Shown piece by piece: positions 24,937 through 35,597 of a stretch of 64,000 nucleotides of DNA (its first letter is position 1; each line of letters begins with the position of its first letter). The position numbers and the translations under genes were made by a program. Source of the stretch: Leptodontidium sp. MPI-SDFR-AT-0119 (lineage: Eukaryota > Ascomycota > Leotiomycetes > Helotiales > Leptodontidiaceae). A model generated the notes under the pieces. It did no database searches. It was not told the origin of the DNA and saw only the letters and a program-made list of their open reading frames with translations. The stretch is taken from contig JAHLEZ010000009.1 in NCBI GenBank assembly GCA_020726505.1, positions 1,736,001 to 1,800,000 of the forward strand, read 5' to 3'.

Positions 24937-26208
24937 ATGGTTGGAAGAGGTCCCTTACGTCGTTTGCAAAAAAAACCACCGAAAACGGATGAGATTTCGA
25001 AGAGGGCGCGCACCCGGAGTACTCGCCTCCTAGAGAACTTTAACCCGGATTAGTAACCTCTAGCGAAGTCAGTAAAGCGTAAGAAGAAGGATTTGGACCT
25101 AGAGAATAGTAGTAAGGCTAGAAAAGATAGAAGAGAGTTTACATTATAAAGTGCACGTTAAAAAGAGGTAGAGAAAGCTCCTAAGTAGTTAAGGACTTAA
25201 TCCTTTAAGAAGGGGACATCCTGGCTAGTCTTATAACTAACATAACGCTAGTAGTTATTAATTCCTTACCTGCAATTCGACTTAAATCTCTCTCCCACGA
25301 CCCTACGACCTAGAAAGACAAGAAGGACTTCTTTATTAGCTTCATTTGTGAAGCTATTATTAGTGGGACTAAGAGGCTCTTTATCCTCGCCGAAAATCAG
25401 AACCTTAACAGTCCTAATCGACTAACTTTCGACGATATATAACAAAAAGTAATATAAAAGAGAGTGATTCTATAAGGGCAAAAGAGGCACTATAACAAGT
25501 ACGAGATGCCGACCTTTTCTAAGGCTTGTTTCCGTACTTCGGCAACTAAAGATGCCTTTATATAAGAGATTATCGACGACGAGGAATAGGAGGATGCTAT
25601 AATCTATTAGAGAATTTAATTCATAGGCAGTTCTAAGCCTCTGACTAAGGTTCTTCTTGAATTTCACTTTAAGAGAGATGTATTTGAGAAGTCTACTCCT
25701 TTACCCCTAGCTAGTACTAAAACAATGGCTCTTACTAAGGTAAAACCTGGTTCCGTACGTACTACTAATTTGGAGTCCTTTTCTATTAACAATAGTAGCG
25801 ATATAGGTGATCCTTTTAATTCAATACTGAAGGAGAGGGGCTATACACTAGAGACTTCATCCGAACGTAACACTATTACTAAACGTTTAGAGGCAGAGGC
25901 TAAAAGGAAGATCTCTGCGATGCTACTATTCTCTAGGTTAATGACTAATTGCTACTACTAATACTTTTATAAACGCACTAACTATAATAACTTCTACAAA
26001 ACCGCTGCTTATATTATAATTAAGTCAACTACTCTTAGCTAATAAGACCCCTATTATATACTCGATACCGCTATGAGAGAAGAATGAATGAGAGACTATA
26101 AGAATAGTGTAGAAGGAGTGACTATAGAGAGAGGACCAGCCTATTAGTACGACAAATTTGTAGAGGGATAGTAATTAATAGGAACTAAGAAGTTAAGGAA
26201 TAGGAAAG
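24937..26208 (+). pseudogene. Second gene of the two-gene transposon, unknown function
   Basis: It starts about 100 bp inside the left inverted repeat with an ATG and a basic N-terminus (MVGRGPLRRLQKKPPKTD, then KRKKKD). Further on, another frame is readable for about 300 codons, with TAA/TAG only where Gln or Trp would be expected, including KDKKDFFISFICEAIISGT, TFDDI, EIIDDEE and TKVKPGSVRTTNLESFS (25725 onward), then a Lys/Glu-rich region. RIP tracts and a frame change, possibly an intron, obscure the middle near 25150-25280. It faces the transposase gene, so the two are convergent. I do not recognise the family. A solo LTR interrupts the sequence at 26209. Confidence 0.4.
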
Positions 26209-26463
26209 TGTCGGTGCAGTACCGGTTCATGTACCACGCCGCATGTGTGAATATATTCCAATGCGAGTATGGCGACAGAGTAATAAATGTATAGTTCAAA
26301 ATCTGTGTATTTTCTAAGAGAGTGCGAGGAGAGTCAGACTATATACTACGAAACTTCACCGAATCTCCACCGAAACCAGTCCGGCTAGGCTCCGACCCCT
26401 GACTTTGACCCGCACCCCCTTTCCAGAACAAAGTATGCTTATGCAGGGACCTGTGGACCAACA
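26209..26463 (-). repeat. Solo LTR of the copia family, not RIP-mutated
   Basis: This 255-bp copy matches the copia LTRs at 35342 and 42803. It starts TGTCGGTG, ends GGACCAACA and is flanked by the perfect duplication GAAAG (26204-26208 and 26464-26468). CA and TG sites that are TA in the other copies are intact here. It is the remnant of an insertion reduced by LTR-LTR recombination. The strand is given by analogy with the full element. Confidence 0.9.
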
Positions 26464-26468
26464 GAAAG

Positions 26469-27410
26469 AAACACCTATCGTAATAGAACTTGCCTAAAAG
26501 ATGCCAGAGATATATATTAATTTGGCATAGCCAACTGCGGCTCTAGTCCCTTAATCTGCTTTACACCTCCCTGCTCAATTATATTAATACTCTTATTATA
26601 ATACGTTCGGAAGTTACGGCTTAAGTTAAGGCCCACATAGTTACATCTTAGGATATCCCGAGCATTAGTTTCCCTATTAAAATCAAGGCGAAAGACACCC
26701 CCTTAGGCGATCCTTTAATATAAGAGCTTTATTATCCCCGCTTTAACTAACATCGGACCGTGTCTCTCACTTAGAGGACTTTCGGGATTAGTTAATTATA
26801 CGTGACTAACATAATCGCGGCGATCTAATTTTATAAGAGTTCCTTGCTATTATTAATAAAGGCTATTCGTTAGATTAATGCCATAATGTTACTAGGCTTA
26901 TTTAAGCCGGTATAAAGGGTGGAATCACTATGTGGATTACTAATTACATATTTAAATTTAAAGGCTAACATAAGACAACACGTGTTCTCTAAAACCTTAG
27001 TAATAGTAGTCCTCCACTTTAATATAATAGTCAAATAAGTGGCCAAACAAGTAGCTAATTAAGGGCAAGTTATAACCTAAATACGCTTAACGATAGATTT
27101 TTTAAGGGGGTATAATATTTAATACGGGGGGTAACATCGTAAGATATAAATTATCTCGCTTTTTAGTTTATTTCGTATTGTTTTATTACTTTAATTACGC
27201 TCGTTTTAATCCCGTTAATATTAAATTCCTAATGTTACATGACTAACTCAAAATACTAAAAAAAGGTAAAAATGTATATAAAAAAAAAGTAGCTAACTAA
27301 TATAAACAAAGTTACTAGCGCCCTTAAAGAGTACTTGAATATATATATTATTCCTAGGGTACTCTAAGTATTTTAGCGTTCCTAAAATGTCCTCTTGCCC
27401 TCCGAGTAGC
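26469..27410. other. RIP-mutated interior of the DNA transposon
   Basis: AT-rich and CA/TG-poor. A minus-strand frame near 26650-27000 is readable with TAA/TAG interruptions, but I cannot name it. It may be the 3' part of one of the two transposon genes. Confidence 0.35.
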
Positions 27411-28168
27411 ATTTAAGCCAGTTCCCACTTCTCTAATAGCTTATTTAAGGTACTCTTGATATATATTAAAGTTTGACCGCATATATCGGTGGTGGCGACG
27501 AATAAAGGCCTTTAGGTCTGCAAAACTCTCTTTAATTGGGTTGAAATCTAGAGAATATGGAGGTAAGAATCGTAACTGTACCCCGGCTCTGTTAAAGATC
27601 TCTTGAATATCGTCAATATTAGTATAATAGATGGATGTGTTGTCTAATATAACGACGGATCTAGGGGCTAGAAATGGGTTATATATTAGAAGAAGATCCT
27701 CTATTAAGAAGTCTTGGAATATGTCGGCTGTATAAGTGCCCTCAAACGTCTTACTTGCAATATATCTATTAATTATATACGCCGGAAGACAGGAGATTCT
27801 AGTCCTTGAGGCTAGCCACCTTTTGACGTGAGCTCTAGCTCCTTTATTAGCCCAACCATACATGCGATCTCCCGTACGCTCGTCGCTCCTAGATTCGTCT
27901 ACATAGACGATTTGCTCTACCTGAAGGTCTTGAAGGTCTAATCGCCATTGAGTACGTAGAAACTCGTTTTATTAAGCCGCAGAGACCTTCAACTTCTTTC
28001 GTGTAATCTTGATCTTATCGAGCACCTTTGAAATAGTTTGTTGCCTCACATTTACGTGATATTCGTCCTCTAAGAAGTCGCAGATCTCATCTTAGTATAG
28101 CCATGGCCTATTAAGTTAGTAATGTCGTAGAAAGAGGCTAAATAGGCAAACTGACTCTCTATCAAGTA

Positions 28169-28258
28169 CTCGTCGGTTTCCTGATTTTTTTGTTTTTTTA
28201 CCGACCTGCGCAAGTAGGTCGGTGCCACCAACTTGGACATACCAGCAACTTGGACACG
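28169..28258 (+). repeat. Left inverted repeat of the pogo element
   Basis: About 90 bp matching the reverse complement of 31401-31495, with a few C-to-T type differences (for example in the hairpin arm, AAGTAGG against AAGCAGG). It contains the hairpin and the CAACTTGGACA pair, probable transposase contact sites by analogy with subterminal repeats of other transposons. Confidence 0.8.
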
Positions 28259-28681
28259 GCAAATTGAGTAAGGAATCAAGAATAACTTTTTTACTACTAA
28301 TATAATCAACTTATAAAGTGGACTATTAAATCCGGAATAAAATTCTACATTAATCACAACTTAGATGACGTCATTTAAGTTATATTATGTCTTGTAATTA
28401 AATAAAGTAGGCGGGTTTCGGGATGCACTCGCTTATGTAATCACACACCTAAACACTAACTCAAATACCCCTCAGTTGTAATCATCGTAATCTACAGGCC
28501 TACCACCACTATTATCACTCAAATTGACGTCAGAATCGGAATCAGCGGACGAATCTGACTCTAGAAGGCTCTCAATATCACTGCCATCTTCCTACTCTAT
28601 GTCGCTAGGTATCTCAATCGCTTTTTGTGTTGGTCTCCTGGTGCGAATTGGCCTTTAGGATGCGGCCATAACTACAGGCTC

Positions 28682-31026
28682 TTATTGCGTGGCCTCTTCC
28701 TCTTTAATTGTAGTCGATTTCCGACCCCTAGGCTTCTTTCCAGTACCAATTAACACCTGTAACTTCATAGCTTTGTCGAGTTTATGTCGTATTTTAGCTT
28801 GAGCTTTCTCTTCCCGAATGCGTGCCTTTTCTATTCTTTTTTGAACCTTCGTAGTTTCTTTCTCCTCTCTCTTTTGCTGCCGAGCTAAAGCTTTAGTAAC
28901 TCTCTCCTCTTCTAACTTCAATATATTTCCAGCAATATTCGCCTCTCTTTGAAGCTTCGCAAGTTTAGACTCCTAGGCAGCATCATTCCTTTCGCCGATG
29001 ATTCGCAACCCTTCCCTAGAGGAGATTACGCGGCCCCTACCGCGAGGTTTGACTCTCTTAGCACTATCTTCATCATTTAGTACGAGGGATTTGCTGCCCC
29101 AGGTATTATTTGGAACGGTTGAAGTGAGCTCTTAGCGCGCGGCGTCGGCTAATATCGTATTAACTGTACTACCTTTTCGGAACTTCTTATTAGAGAGTCG
29201 CTTTAATAGAGACGATAATATATCTTCGTAAGTTTCAAGGAATTCGGCGTATACGTTGATTCCTTTAGCTCAATATGGGGTATCAAAAAATGGCGTCTTC
29301 TTGTACCAACGTAAATCATCCGCTGTCTTTCTAAAGTCGTAATCCCCGAAGTCTTCTACACCTCTAGGTTGCGAAGGTTACTTTGGAGTTACTAATTCTA
29401 TTAAATCTTGAATATCAAGCAATTCATCGATACGAGAGCTTGCGAGTGGAGCTATCAAATCATCTGTAATATCGATATTTCCGTCACGTGGGAGCTGTGG
29501 GAGCTTAATTCCGTCCTCTGGCTCATCGTCGAAAGCTCCATCATTTTGAGTCCACAGGATATAGTCGTATTCTTTGTCTGACGCTGTTTCAGCCTCCCAA
29601 AACTGATTATTAGCTAGTACCCAACGTAATACAGGTTCATTAGATGTAGGAACATTAATTATATTAGATGAATCATCCAGGGTATAGTTATACACCCGTC
29701 CACCGGTGTCTTTGTCGCCTATTTGAGTATCCTAGGTAAGCTTAAAAGCTTTAATAATGACATCCGCGTTCAATGGCCATATGCCAGTACGCCTAAAGGC
29801 TGACTGAATCGTCTCTTTCTTGAAGGTTTTGGCTCTGATCTAGTGAAGGCATTAAAGAAAGGTGTATTTAGTAAAAGAGTTACAGCCGTCTCTAATTCTA
29901 TCTTCAATTGCTCGGCTATGCTAGTGCTTTTCAGACTAGAAACAAGCAACGTCGAGTGGTTGTGTGGCATGTGTTGAGTGAGTAATTAAACAGAAAGGTA
30001 TAATCTTTAGTTGCTCACACTTAGAGATAAACTCGTAGGTCATATGGCTACTATGGCCATCAAATATCAAGAGACGCTAAGGGCCTTGTTGGCGACCTTT
30101 AGTTTGTTGATCAAAGTGTTAAAGCCACTCTAATGCGAGCTCGTCACTTGAGTACCCCTTTTCACTGCAAGAGATCTTTGTGCCTGGTGGTAGGTTGTTA
30201 TTAAACATCTTCTCAAGGTAGACAGCCCCCGGCATAATAATGAAGCAATTAATGGCGTAGCCAGTGGCAGAGATACACTCAATGATTGACACAGACTCGC
30301 GATCGACAGGGTCACGGGTGAAAACCTAGAAACAGTTAATACGCACTCAATTATTAGGATAAGCGGTTTTTTAGTAGTAAAACGTACCTTCCGAATGTTC
30401 TTGTGCGTAATAACCGTTGTGCTACTAATACACCTGACCCTGAAGCCAATTTCGTCTATATTGAAGATATCTTTCCAATGTATTGAGTATTTGGCTATTA
30501 CTGTAGCTAACTTTTCAAAGTAACTAGTAATCTCTTTAATCGTCATACAATCTTTACGTTTTTGGTCCATTGGAGTAGTCCGTAAAGCATGATATCGGCT
30601 AGTAGCGTCTATTCTTTTAACTCATCTTCTGGCCCAATTCTGTCTAATTCGCTGGAAGATTTCTATAGAGAGACTTAATATTATAGTTGCGGCGGCAATA
30701 ATCATATTATATCTCATAGGAAAGCCTCTCTTAATAGTAATATTAATATACTATATCAAAGATACTTCTTGAGCTTCGTTCAACTTCTTATTATGGCCAC
30801 TATTCTCAGCTAAAGTCTTTAAACTATCTCTCTTCTTGTAATAGTGGTTTAAAGTAAAGTAACTAACTCCACTGAAAACGCCAGCGGCAATACGTAAACT
30901 AGTAATTTCGGTGTCGTCGGGGTTCTCATATGCCTCTAAGGCAGCTTGAATCTTAGCCTCTTGGCTTATATATATAGGGGTCTTGTATTTGGGCATCTTC
31001 CGTATGCGAGTAATCCTAACATCCAA
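28682..31026 (-). pseudogene. Pogo/Fot1 (DDE_1) transposase, broken
   Basis: Segments in order on the minus strand are a CENP-B/psq-like helix-turn-helix start (about 30751-31026: EAKIQAALEAYEN, then FTLNHYYKKR), a catalytic core with IFNIDEIGF (first Asp, about 30460) and LLIFDGHSSHMTYEF (second Asp, about 30050), and an acidic middle (29378-29695). It ends in the lysine/glutamate-rich coiled tail common in these transposases (28682-28921, EEKAQAKIRHKLDK). Frames are closed by stops and frame changes. An intron near 30330 is possible. Its size, about 600-700 aa when intact, fits the family. Confidence 0.7.
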
Positions 31027-31867
31027 AGGGATCTTCTTCTTGCCCTTCCTAGACCCTCTATACTTGATTTAAGGCGTAGATTTAGCTATAGTAGGCGTAG
31101 TTCGTAGTCTAGATTGAACCGTGTATGTGTGGGTAGGATAAATCGCGTTTTTACGTGTTAGTGGGAAAATCTAGACGCGAGTTCGTACCCCTGTTAATAC
31201 TGCGGGATGTCCCGAGGCGCCAAGACCTGCCAAATCTACACCCGAAACTCATATTCAAATCAAAACAACGTACTATTAATTAGCCCTAACCCTAATGCAC
31301 TTGTTTAGAAATTATACTTTCAACTATAGCGCATTTTTCTATGAAAAAATTAAGTCAAACGAAGCAGAATTGGATTTTTAAAGTAATTAAATAGGCCGAA
31401 AACGCCGTGTCCAAGTTGCTGGTATGTCTAAGTTGGTGGTACCGACCTGCTTGCGCAGGTCGGTAAAAAAACAAAAAAATCAGGAAACCGACGAGTAGTA
31501 ACTTAATAGCCTGTTGCATCTCCCACGTAACAACCTCAATTGGACCTCCGGAAAATAGTTGTGGAGGCACGTTATAAGGTACCCTAGCTCTATGGTGATA
31601 AACAGTCCCTAAAGAGACAAAATGGTCCTTTGCAAGTTGGCGTAGCTGACTCCCAGTCAGAGGGAGTCCTAGTTCGCGTAACGCATGCTCCAAACGCGCC
31701 ACCGCGAGTGCAGATAAACGAGGAGGCATGCTATCACAATAAAAATTAAATCAATAAAAAGCTGGCATGTCAGGCTTTAATTTAAGCTATCTGCGAAGTT
31801 GTTCTGATAATATTTGGTGGTGCAAGAGGTGGGGGCGATAATATTGAATATGCGCGTCGCGAAAATG

Positions 31868-31935
31868 GAGGGGTAAATCGCTCCAAAGGATGCGGCTCGC
31901 CAAAAAATCCGGATTCCGACTAGTTAGTTGTGCAG
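31868..31935 (-). repeat. Right terminal inverted repeat (68 bp)
   Basis: Perfect reverse complement of 24770-24837. The NRPS-like gene start lies about 400 bp to the right. Confidence 0.9.
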
Positions 31936-32342
31936 GGAGCCCAATTGGTGGGGCAGTTTTTAAAGTTCCCCCTCTCGGGACTGGCTGGGGTAGAGTTTGG
32001 TCTCCGCGTCCATGGGGCCCCATGCAGCAGCCTATACAAGACCTCCTCTTGCCCTGAGAGTTCCTGTCTAAAATAGCTTCGCCGCTTTCTGCCTCCCTTG
32101 ATTGACTTTCTGCAAGTGCAGAAGGCAGAAAGAAGTGCCGAGAGAGCACGGCAGTCCGGGCTGAAATAGAAGTGCGAAAGAACTCTATTGACCTGTCCCG
32201 AAAGATCCGAATCTGATCATCAAGTCGGACAATGAGATTTAAAGACCAGTTGCTCCCCATCGATAAGTGGCTTAAATTGAAATCGCCGCACATCTTCAGA
32301 GCTGTATGTTACAACTTCCCAGAACTTCTTCTCCTAATCAAG
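31936..32342 (+). promoter_or_regulatory. 5' region of the split adenylate-forming gene
   Basis: Ordinary composition with pyrimidine-rich stretches before the ATG at 32343. It is assumed to hold the promoter. No specific site is supported. Confidence 0.3.
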
Positions 32343-32735
32343 ATGGTGTCCAAATCGATCTCAGGCGATCTTTACAATGGTGCTCCTCAGCATGAAGTTA
32401 ACACCAAGTACGGCCAGCGCCTTCTTCCCAACGTTATCGATGATTTCGCCGCTAGGGATCCAGACCACATGGCTGGGCTGACTGCCAAACACAATTCAGC
32501 CCTCCCAATGTCTTTCATACCTTTGACAACATCTCAACTTGCTAATGCCGTGAACTTTACATCACACTTGATCGACGAAATCCTGGGCAAGGGAACTAAG
32601 TTTGTCATCGGGTACATCGGTTTGCAAGATTTTCGATACTGGGTGATCGAACTCGCAGCCATGAAGACCGGGCACCCCATACTCTTACCAAGCATCCGGA
32701 ATGGAGTATTTTACTCGCTCTCGACCTGGTGCTGA
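32343..32735 (+). pseudogene. Adenylate-forming (NRPS-like) enzyme, N-terminal part, interrupted
   Basis: ATG at 32343 opens a frame that matches the start of fungal adenylate-forming reductases (NRPS-like A-T-R enzymes) for about 120 residues, including RLLPNVIDDFAARDPDH, FVIGYIGLQDFRYWVIELAAM and KTGHPILLPSIRN. Homology ends at residue 120 (32702). A stop follows at 32733-32735. The continuation, starting with the expected TESLIKSTKCSTLFYSG, is found at 53886 on the same strand. The gene was therefore split by about 21.2 kb of inserted DNA. Such enzymes activate a carboxylic acid as AMP ester. This half alone has none of the catalytic A motifs. Confidence 0.75.
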
Positions 32736-32829
32736 AGATTTGGCAAGGAAACTCTCTGATAAGGCAGGAACGAAAGCAGGCTTTGTTGCAGATTGCAGTA
32801 TATGGAGCAGTGTTTAGCTGGCTAGAGCT

Positions 32830-34080
32830 CCGAAACCGGTGGCGGCGTAGCGATTTACTATCCTAAAAAAGAATCTTTCCATATACGTTTTTCTAAATCA
32901 AGACTGTGATGCAAAAGCGAAGGGCAAGAAATTTCCTGGATTGGTGAGGCCAGGGCTGGACGAGACTCACTGTCAACCCCCTTCTGGACTTCAAGCATTC
33001 AAACTAATTAATAAGTCTATAAAAATAAAAGTTCTGAATTAACTAGGGGCTCCTCCTCACCACCTCATTCCCCCGACCCTTCAATATCGATAGGGATTTT
33101 GAGGACACCCATTCGATGTTAATAGTTATAATAACTACCTCGCTTAAAATATTTACATGAGACTAGTGACAACTACCATAAAACGGCTAATAATAATTTA
33201 TTAATACATGACTACTTAACTATTAAATAGTTATTATCTACAAGCCTCGTATTTCTTTATACTTTAATTATTATAGTTCTAATATCTTATCCCCTTTTAG
33301 TGCGATTTTCTAGTTTACTATACCTTAAATAATTACTTGCACATTTAGTCTTAAGCTTATATTTTAGTATTTAAGTAGATTTATATTCGCTAAATATAGA
33401 ATTTTTATTTAGTTATATCCTCGTAGTTCCCTCTTAATAAGTTTTATTTCTTAATTCCCTCTTTACTTTACTACTAATATACGTTCCTTTTTGGCCGTTA
33501 ATATAGGTCTCTTTACCGCCTTACTAATTATTATTTTATATTAGTAATTATCACGGAACTTACTTTATGTATTTTGGCTTTACGAGTAGAGATATACAAG
33601 CTTATAAGTGTAATAGTAATAATTATATATTATTATTTTACTTCGTGTATTAATCTCGACAATTCTAGAGTATTAGACCCTAAAGACTCTTACGACATAG
33701 TCTACTAAACCTAAGCCCCGACGATCCCTTCGATACCCGGCTCTAAAATATTATATTTAGAACATTTTAATATTGTCTCGGATTCGTTATATATACCGAT
33801 TATTAATTATTACTAATATATCTCGTGATATTAAATATTCCTCTAAGGTTTACGACGAAAATTAAGGATATATATACTCTTAAGAGTATTACCTTCGGAA
33901 TAACTTATATATTACTAGCCTAAGTAATTGTATTTATAGTAATACTTATTCTTACTATAGTAACTATAGTCTCTTCTTATTACTATACTTTTATATAACA
34001 CTTTTGCCCCTTTAGTATATTATTAAAGGGTTTTATTATTTTCTGGAATATTATTACTTACTCTTTCTTTATACTCCTTA
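32830..34080. other. RIP-mutated AT-rich tract
   Basis: CA/TG-poor, AT-rich, no gene. It contains one member of a diverged repeat pair (33113-33195) that is also found at 34803-34890. Confidence 0.55.
33113..33195. repeat. Member 1 of a diverged 80-90 bp repeat pair
   Basis: Shares blocks such as ACTACCTCGCTTAAAATATT and AAAACGGCTAATAATAA with 34803-34890 in the same orientation. Differences are mainly C/T and G/A, as after RIP. It may be part of an old LTR or another transposon. Confidence 0.55.
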
Positions 34081-34382
34081 TGTTACGGCTTGCCAAAGGT
34101 TGATACGGCGAGTTGACTCAAGCTTTGTATTTGGGCCTAAGGCTACGCTTAGAATCGAGAAGAAAAGACAAGGAGGAAAGGAGAGCTTTCCGTAAGGGAG
34201 GGCTCGAGTATATATATATGAAGGACCCTACTAATGGGGCTTAGCGTAGTCGAGTGCCATTTACGTCAACATGTCGCAGGCTCGCCACCTAGTCTTCCCT
34301 ATTAAGTTTAGCGCCGTCGCATAGCCAGCGATGCTACGAGCCCGTGTCGGTTAGAATACGAGGCGCATCGTAGGTCGTAACA
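34081..34382. repeat. Solo LTR (302 bp) with CCTTA target duplication
   Basis: Starts TGTTACG, ends CGTAACA (7-bp inverted ends) and is flanked by CCTTA at 34076-34080 and 34383-34387. It is GC-richer than its surroundings and keeps CA/TG, so it is younger than the RIP of its flanks. It is unlike the other LTRs in the window. Orientation is unknown. Confidence 0.85.
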
Positions 34383-34387
34383 CCTTA

Positions 34388-35341
34388 TAATCTTCACAAA
34401 ACAGGCATTATAGGACTTGCGCGATATCGTTAGTATTAAAGTTTCGAATAAGTATATCGTAAAGTTAAGTTTTAGTACTTTTTATTTTATACTTGTTTTG
34501 TCTCTTTATATATCGTTTATTTATAATTAGAACTTCTATAATTAAAGCAACTTAATCTAAGTTAGCACTTGTCTTCCTCTCTTTAACTTTAGTTAACGGT
34601 CTATACTTTATTAAATATTATACTAGTTAATATATAAAGCTCTATAAGTTAACTTACCGCACGTAGTAATACTCTGGCTTCGTCTTCGTGTAATCGGCCT
34701 TAATAAACCGTTCTCCGTAACTATAAGTCAAGAATGCCGTAGTTCCCAGATTGAGTGTGCCTTTACTTAAAAGGCTTAAGAGTAACGAGGTAGTGATTAA
34801 ACCTATTCGAATATTAATAGTCAAAGTGACTACCTCGCTTAAAATATTTACCTGAGACTAATAACAAGCACCGCAAAACGGCTAATAATAACTACGGATC
34901 TCATTTATGTATTCTCGATTATAATACTCTCCGAGAAGATTAAGATGTCTCTTAAAAGGTAGTAAGTAATTTCCCCCGTTATTAATATAATAAGCCAACT
35001 AGTACTTTATTATTTGCAAAGGGTTCAGGCCTTTTAGCGCCGCTTATTTAATAATACTAACGAGGCTCTTTTAAGTTCGATAGATTTAAGAACTCCTTAG
35101 AAAGTCCGAAGTATACTTAAGACGTTACTTAAGAATCTATGGGATGACTATAATTATATTCGACATCTTAGCTAAACCACATTAACTTTACGTAAAGTAT
35201 TATCCTTTTACCTTGCTAATATTCGAGAGATTTTTCCTTTTAAAGTTTTAGGGGACTTACTAATTCTTCCTTAGATTAAGTATCTAAATATTACAATTAT
35301 CGAAGAGATTTATTATTATAATAATAGGATTTTTCTTATTA
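34388..35341. other. RIP-mutated AT-rich tract
   Basis: No gene. It contains member 2 of the repeat pair (34803-34890) and ends at the target duplication TATTA (35337-35341) of the copia element. Confidence 0.55.
34803..34890. repeat. Member 2 of the diverged repeat pair
   Basis: Same orientation as 33113-33195, with shared blocks ACTACCTCGCTTAAAATATT and AAAACGGCTAATAATAA. The copies are about 1.7 kb apart. Confidence 0.55.
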
Positions 35342-35597
35342 TGTCGGTGTAGTACCGGTTCATGTACTACGCCGCATGTGTGAATATATTCCAATGCGAG
35401 TATGGCGACAGAGTAATAAATGTATGGTTCAAAATCTGTGTATATTCTAAGAGAGTGCGAGGAGAGTTAGACTATATACTACGAAACCCCACCGAATCTC
35501 CACCGAAATTAGTCCGGCTAGGCTCTGACCCTTGAATTTGACCCGCACCCCCTTTTTTAGACTGAAGTATACTTATATAGGGACCTGTAGACTAATA
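35342..35597 (-). repeat. 3' LTR of the copia element
   Basis: 256 bp, starts TGTCGGTG, and its right end reads GACTAATA where the partner has GACCAACA. It has more RIP-type changes at this end than the other copies. Confidence 0.9.

Larger units (their letters stand above)
28169..31495 (-). mobile_element. Nested pogo/Fot1-type transposon
   Basis: A 3327-bp element with long inverted ends (about 28169-28258 and 31401-31495) beginning CTCGTCGGTTTCCTGATTTT, flanked by TA at 28167-28168 and 31496-31497. Each end carries a hairpin, ACCGACCTG-loop-CAGGTCGGT, and two copies of CAACTTGGACA. It sits inside the coding sequence of the outer transposase. RIP is weaker here than in the flanking left half of the outer element. 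Confidence 0.85.
27412..31729 (-). pseudogene. Tc1/mariner-like DDE transposase split by a nested pogo element
   Basis: The N-terminal helix-turn-helix part (31498-31729) begins MPPRLSALAVARLEHALREL. The catalytic part lies at about 27412-28166. Between them is a TA-flanked pogo element. Removing it with one TA joins ...MQQAIKLL to a frame that continues through NRPWLY and DEICDFLEDEY, in phase. Catalytic motifs are VYVDES (D1, about 27905), SVVILDN (D2) and NPIKESF, where the catalytic Glu of NPIEESF is now Lys, a G-to-A change. TAA/TAG stops sit at Gln/Trp positions. The family normally moves DNA by cut-and-paste into TA. This copy cannot be active. Confidence 0.8.
24770..31935 (-). mobile_element. 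Two-gene Tc1/mariner-like DNA transposon with 68-bp terminal inverted repeats
   Basis: The ends 24770-24837 and 31868-31935 are perfect 68-bp inverted repeats. Inside are a minus-strand Tc1/mariner-type transposase starting at 31729 and, from the other end, a plus-strand gene starting at about 24937. A pogo element (28169-31495) and a copia solo LTR (26209-26463) inserted later. Without them and their target duplications the element would be about 3.6 kb. The target duplication is unclear: the palindrome TGCA occurs at both edges and could be either target or repeat end. RIP is heavy from about 25040 to 27430 but light near the ends. Confidence 0.75.
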
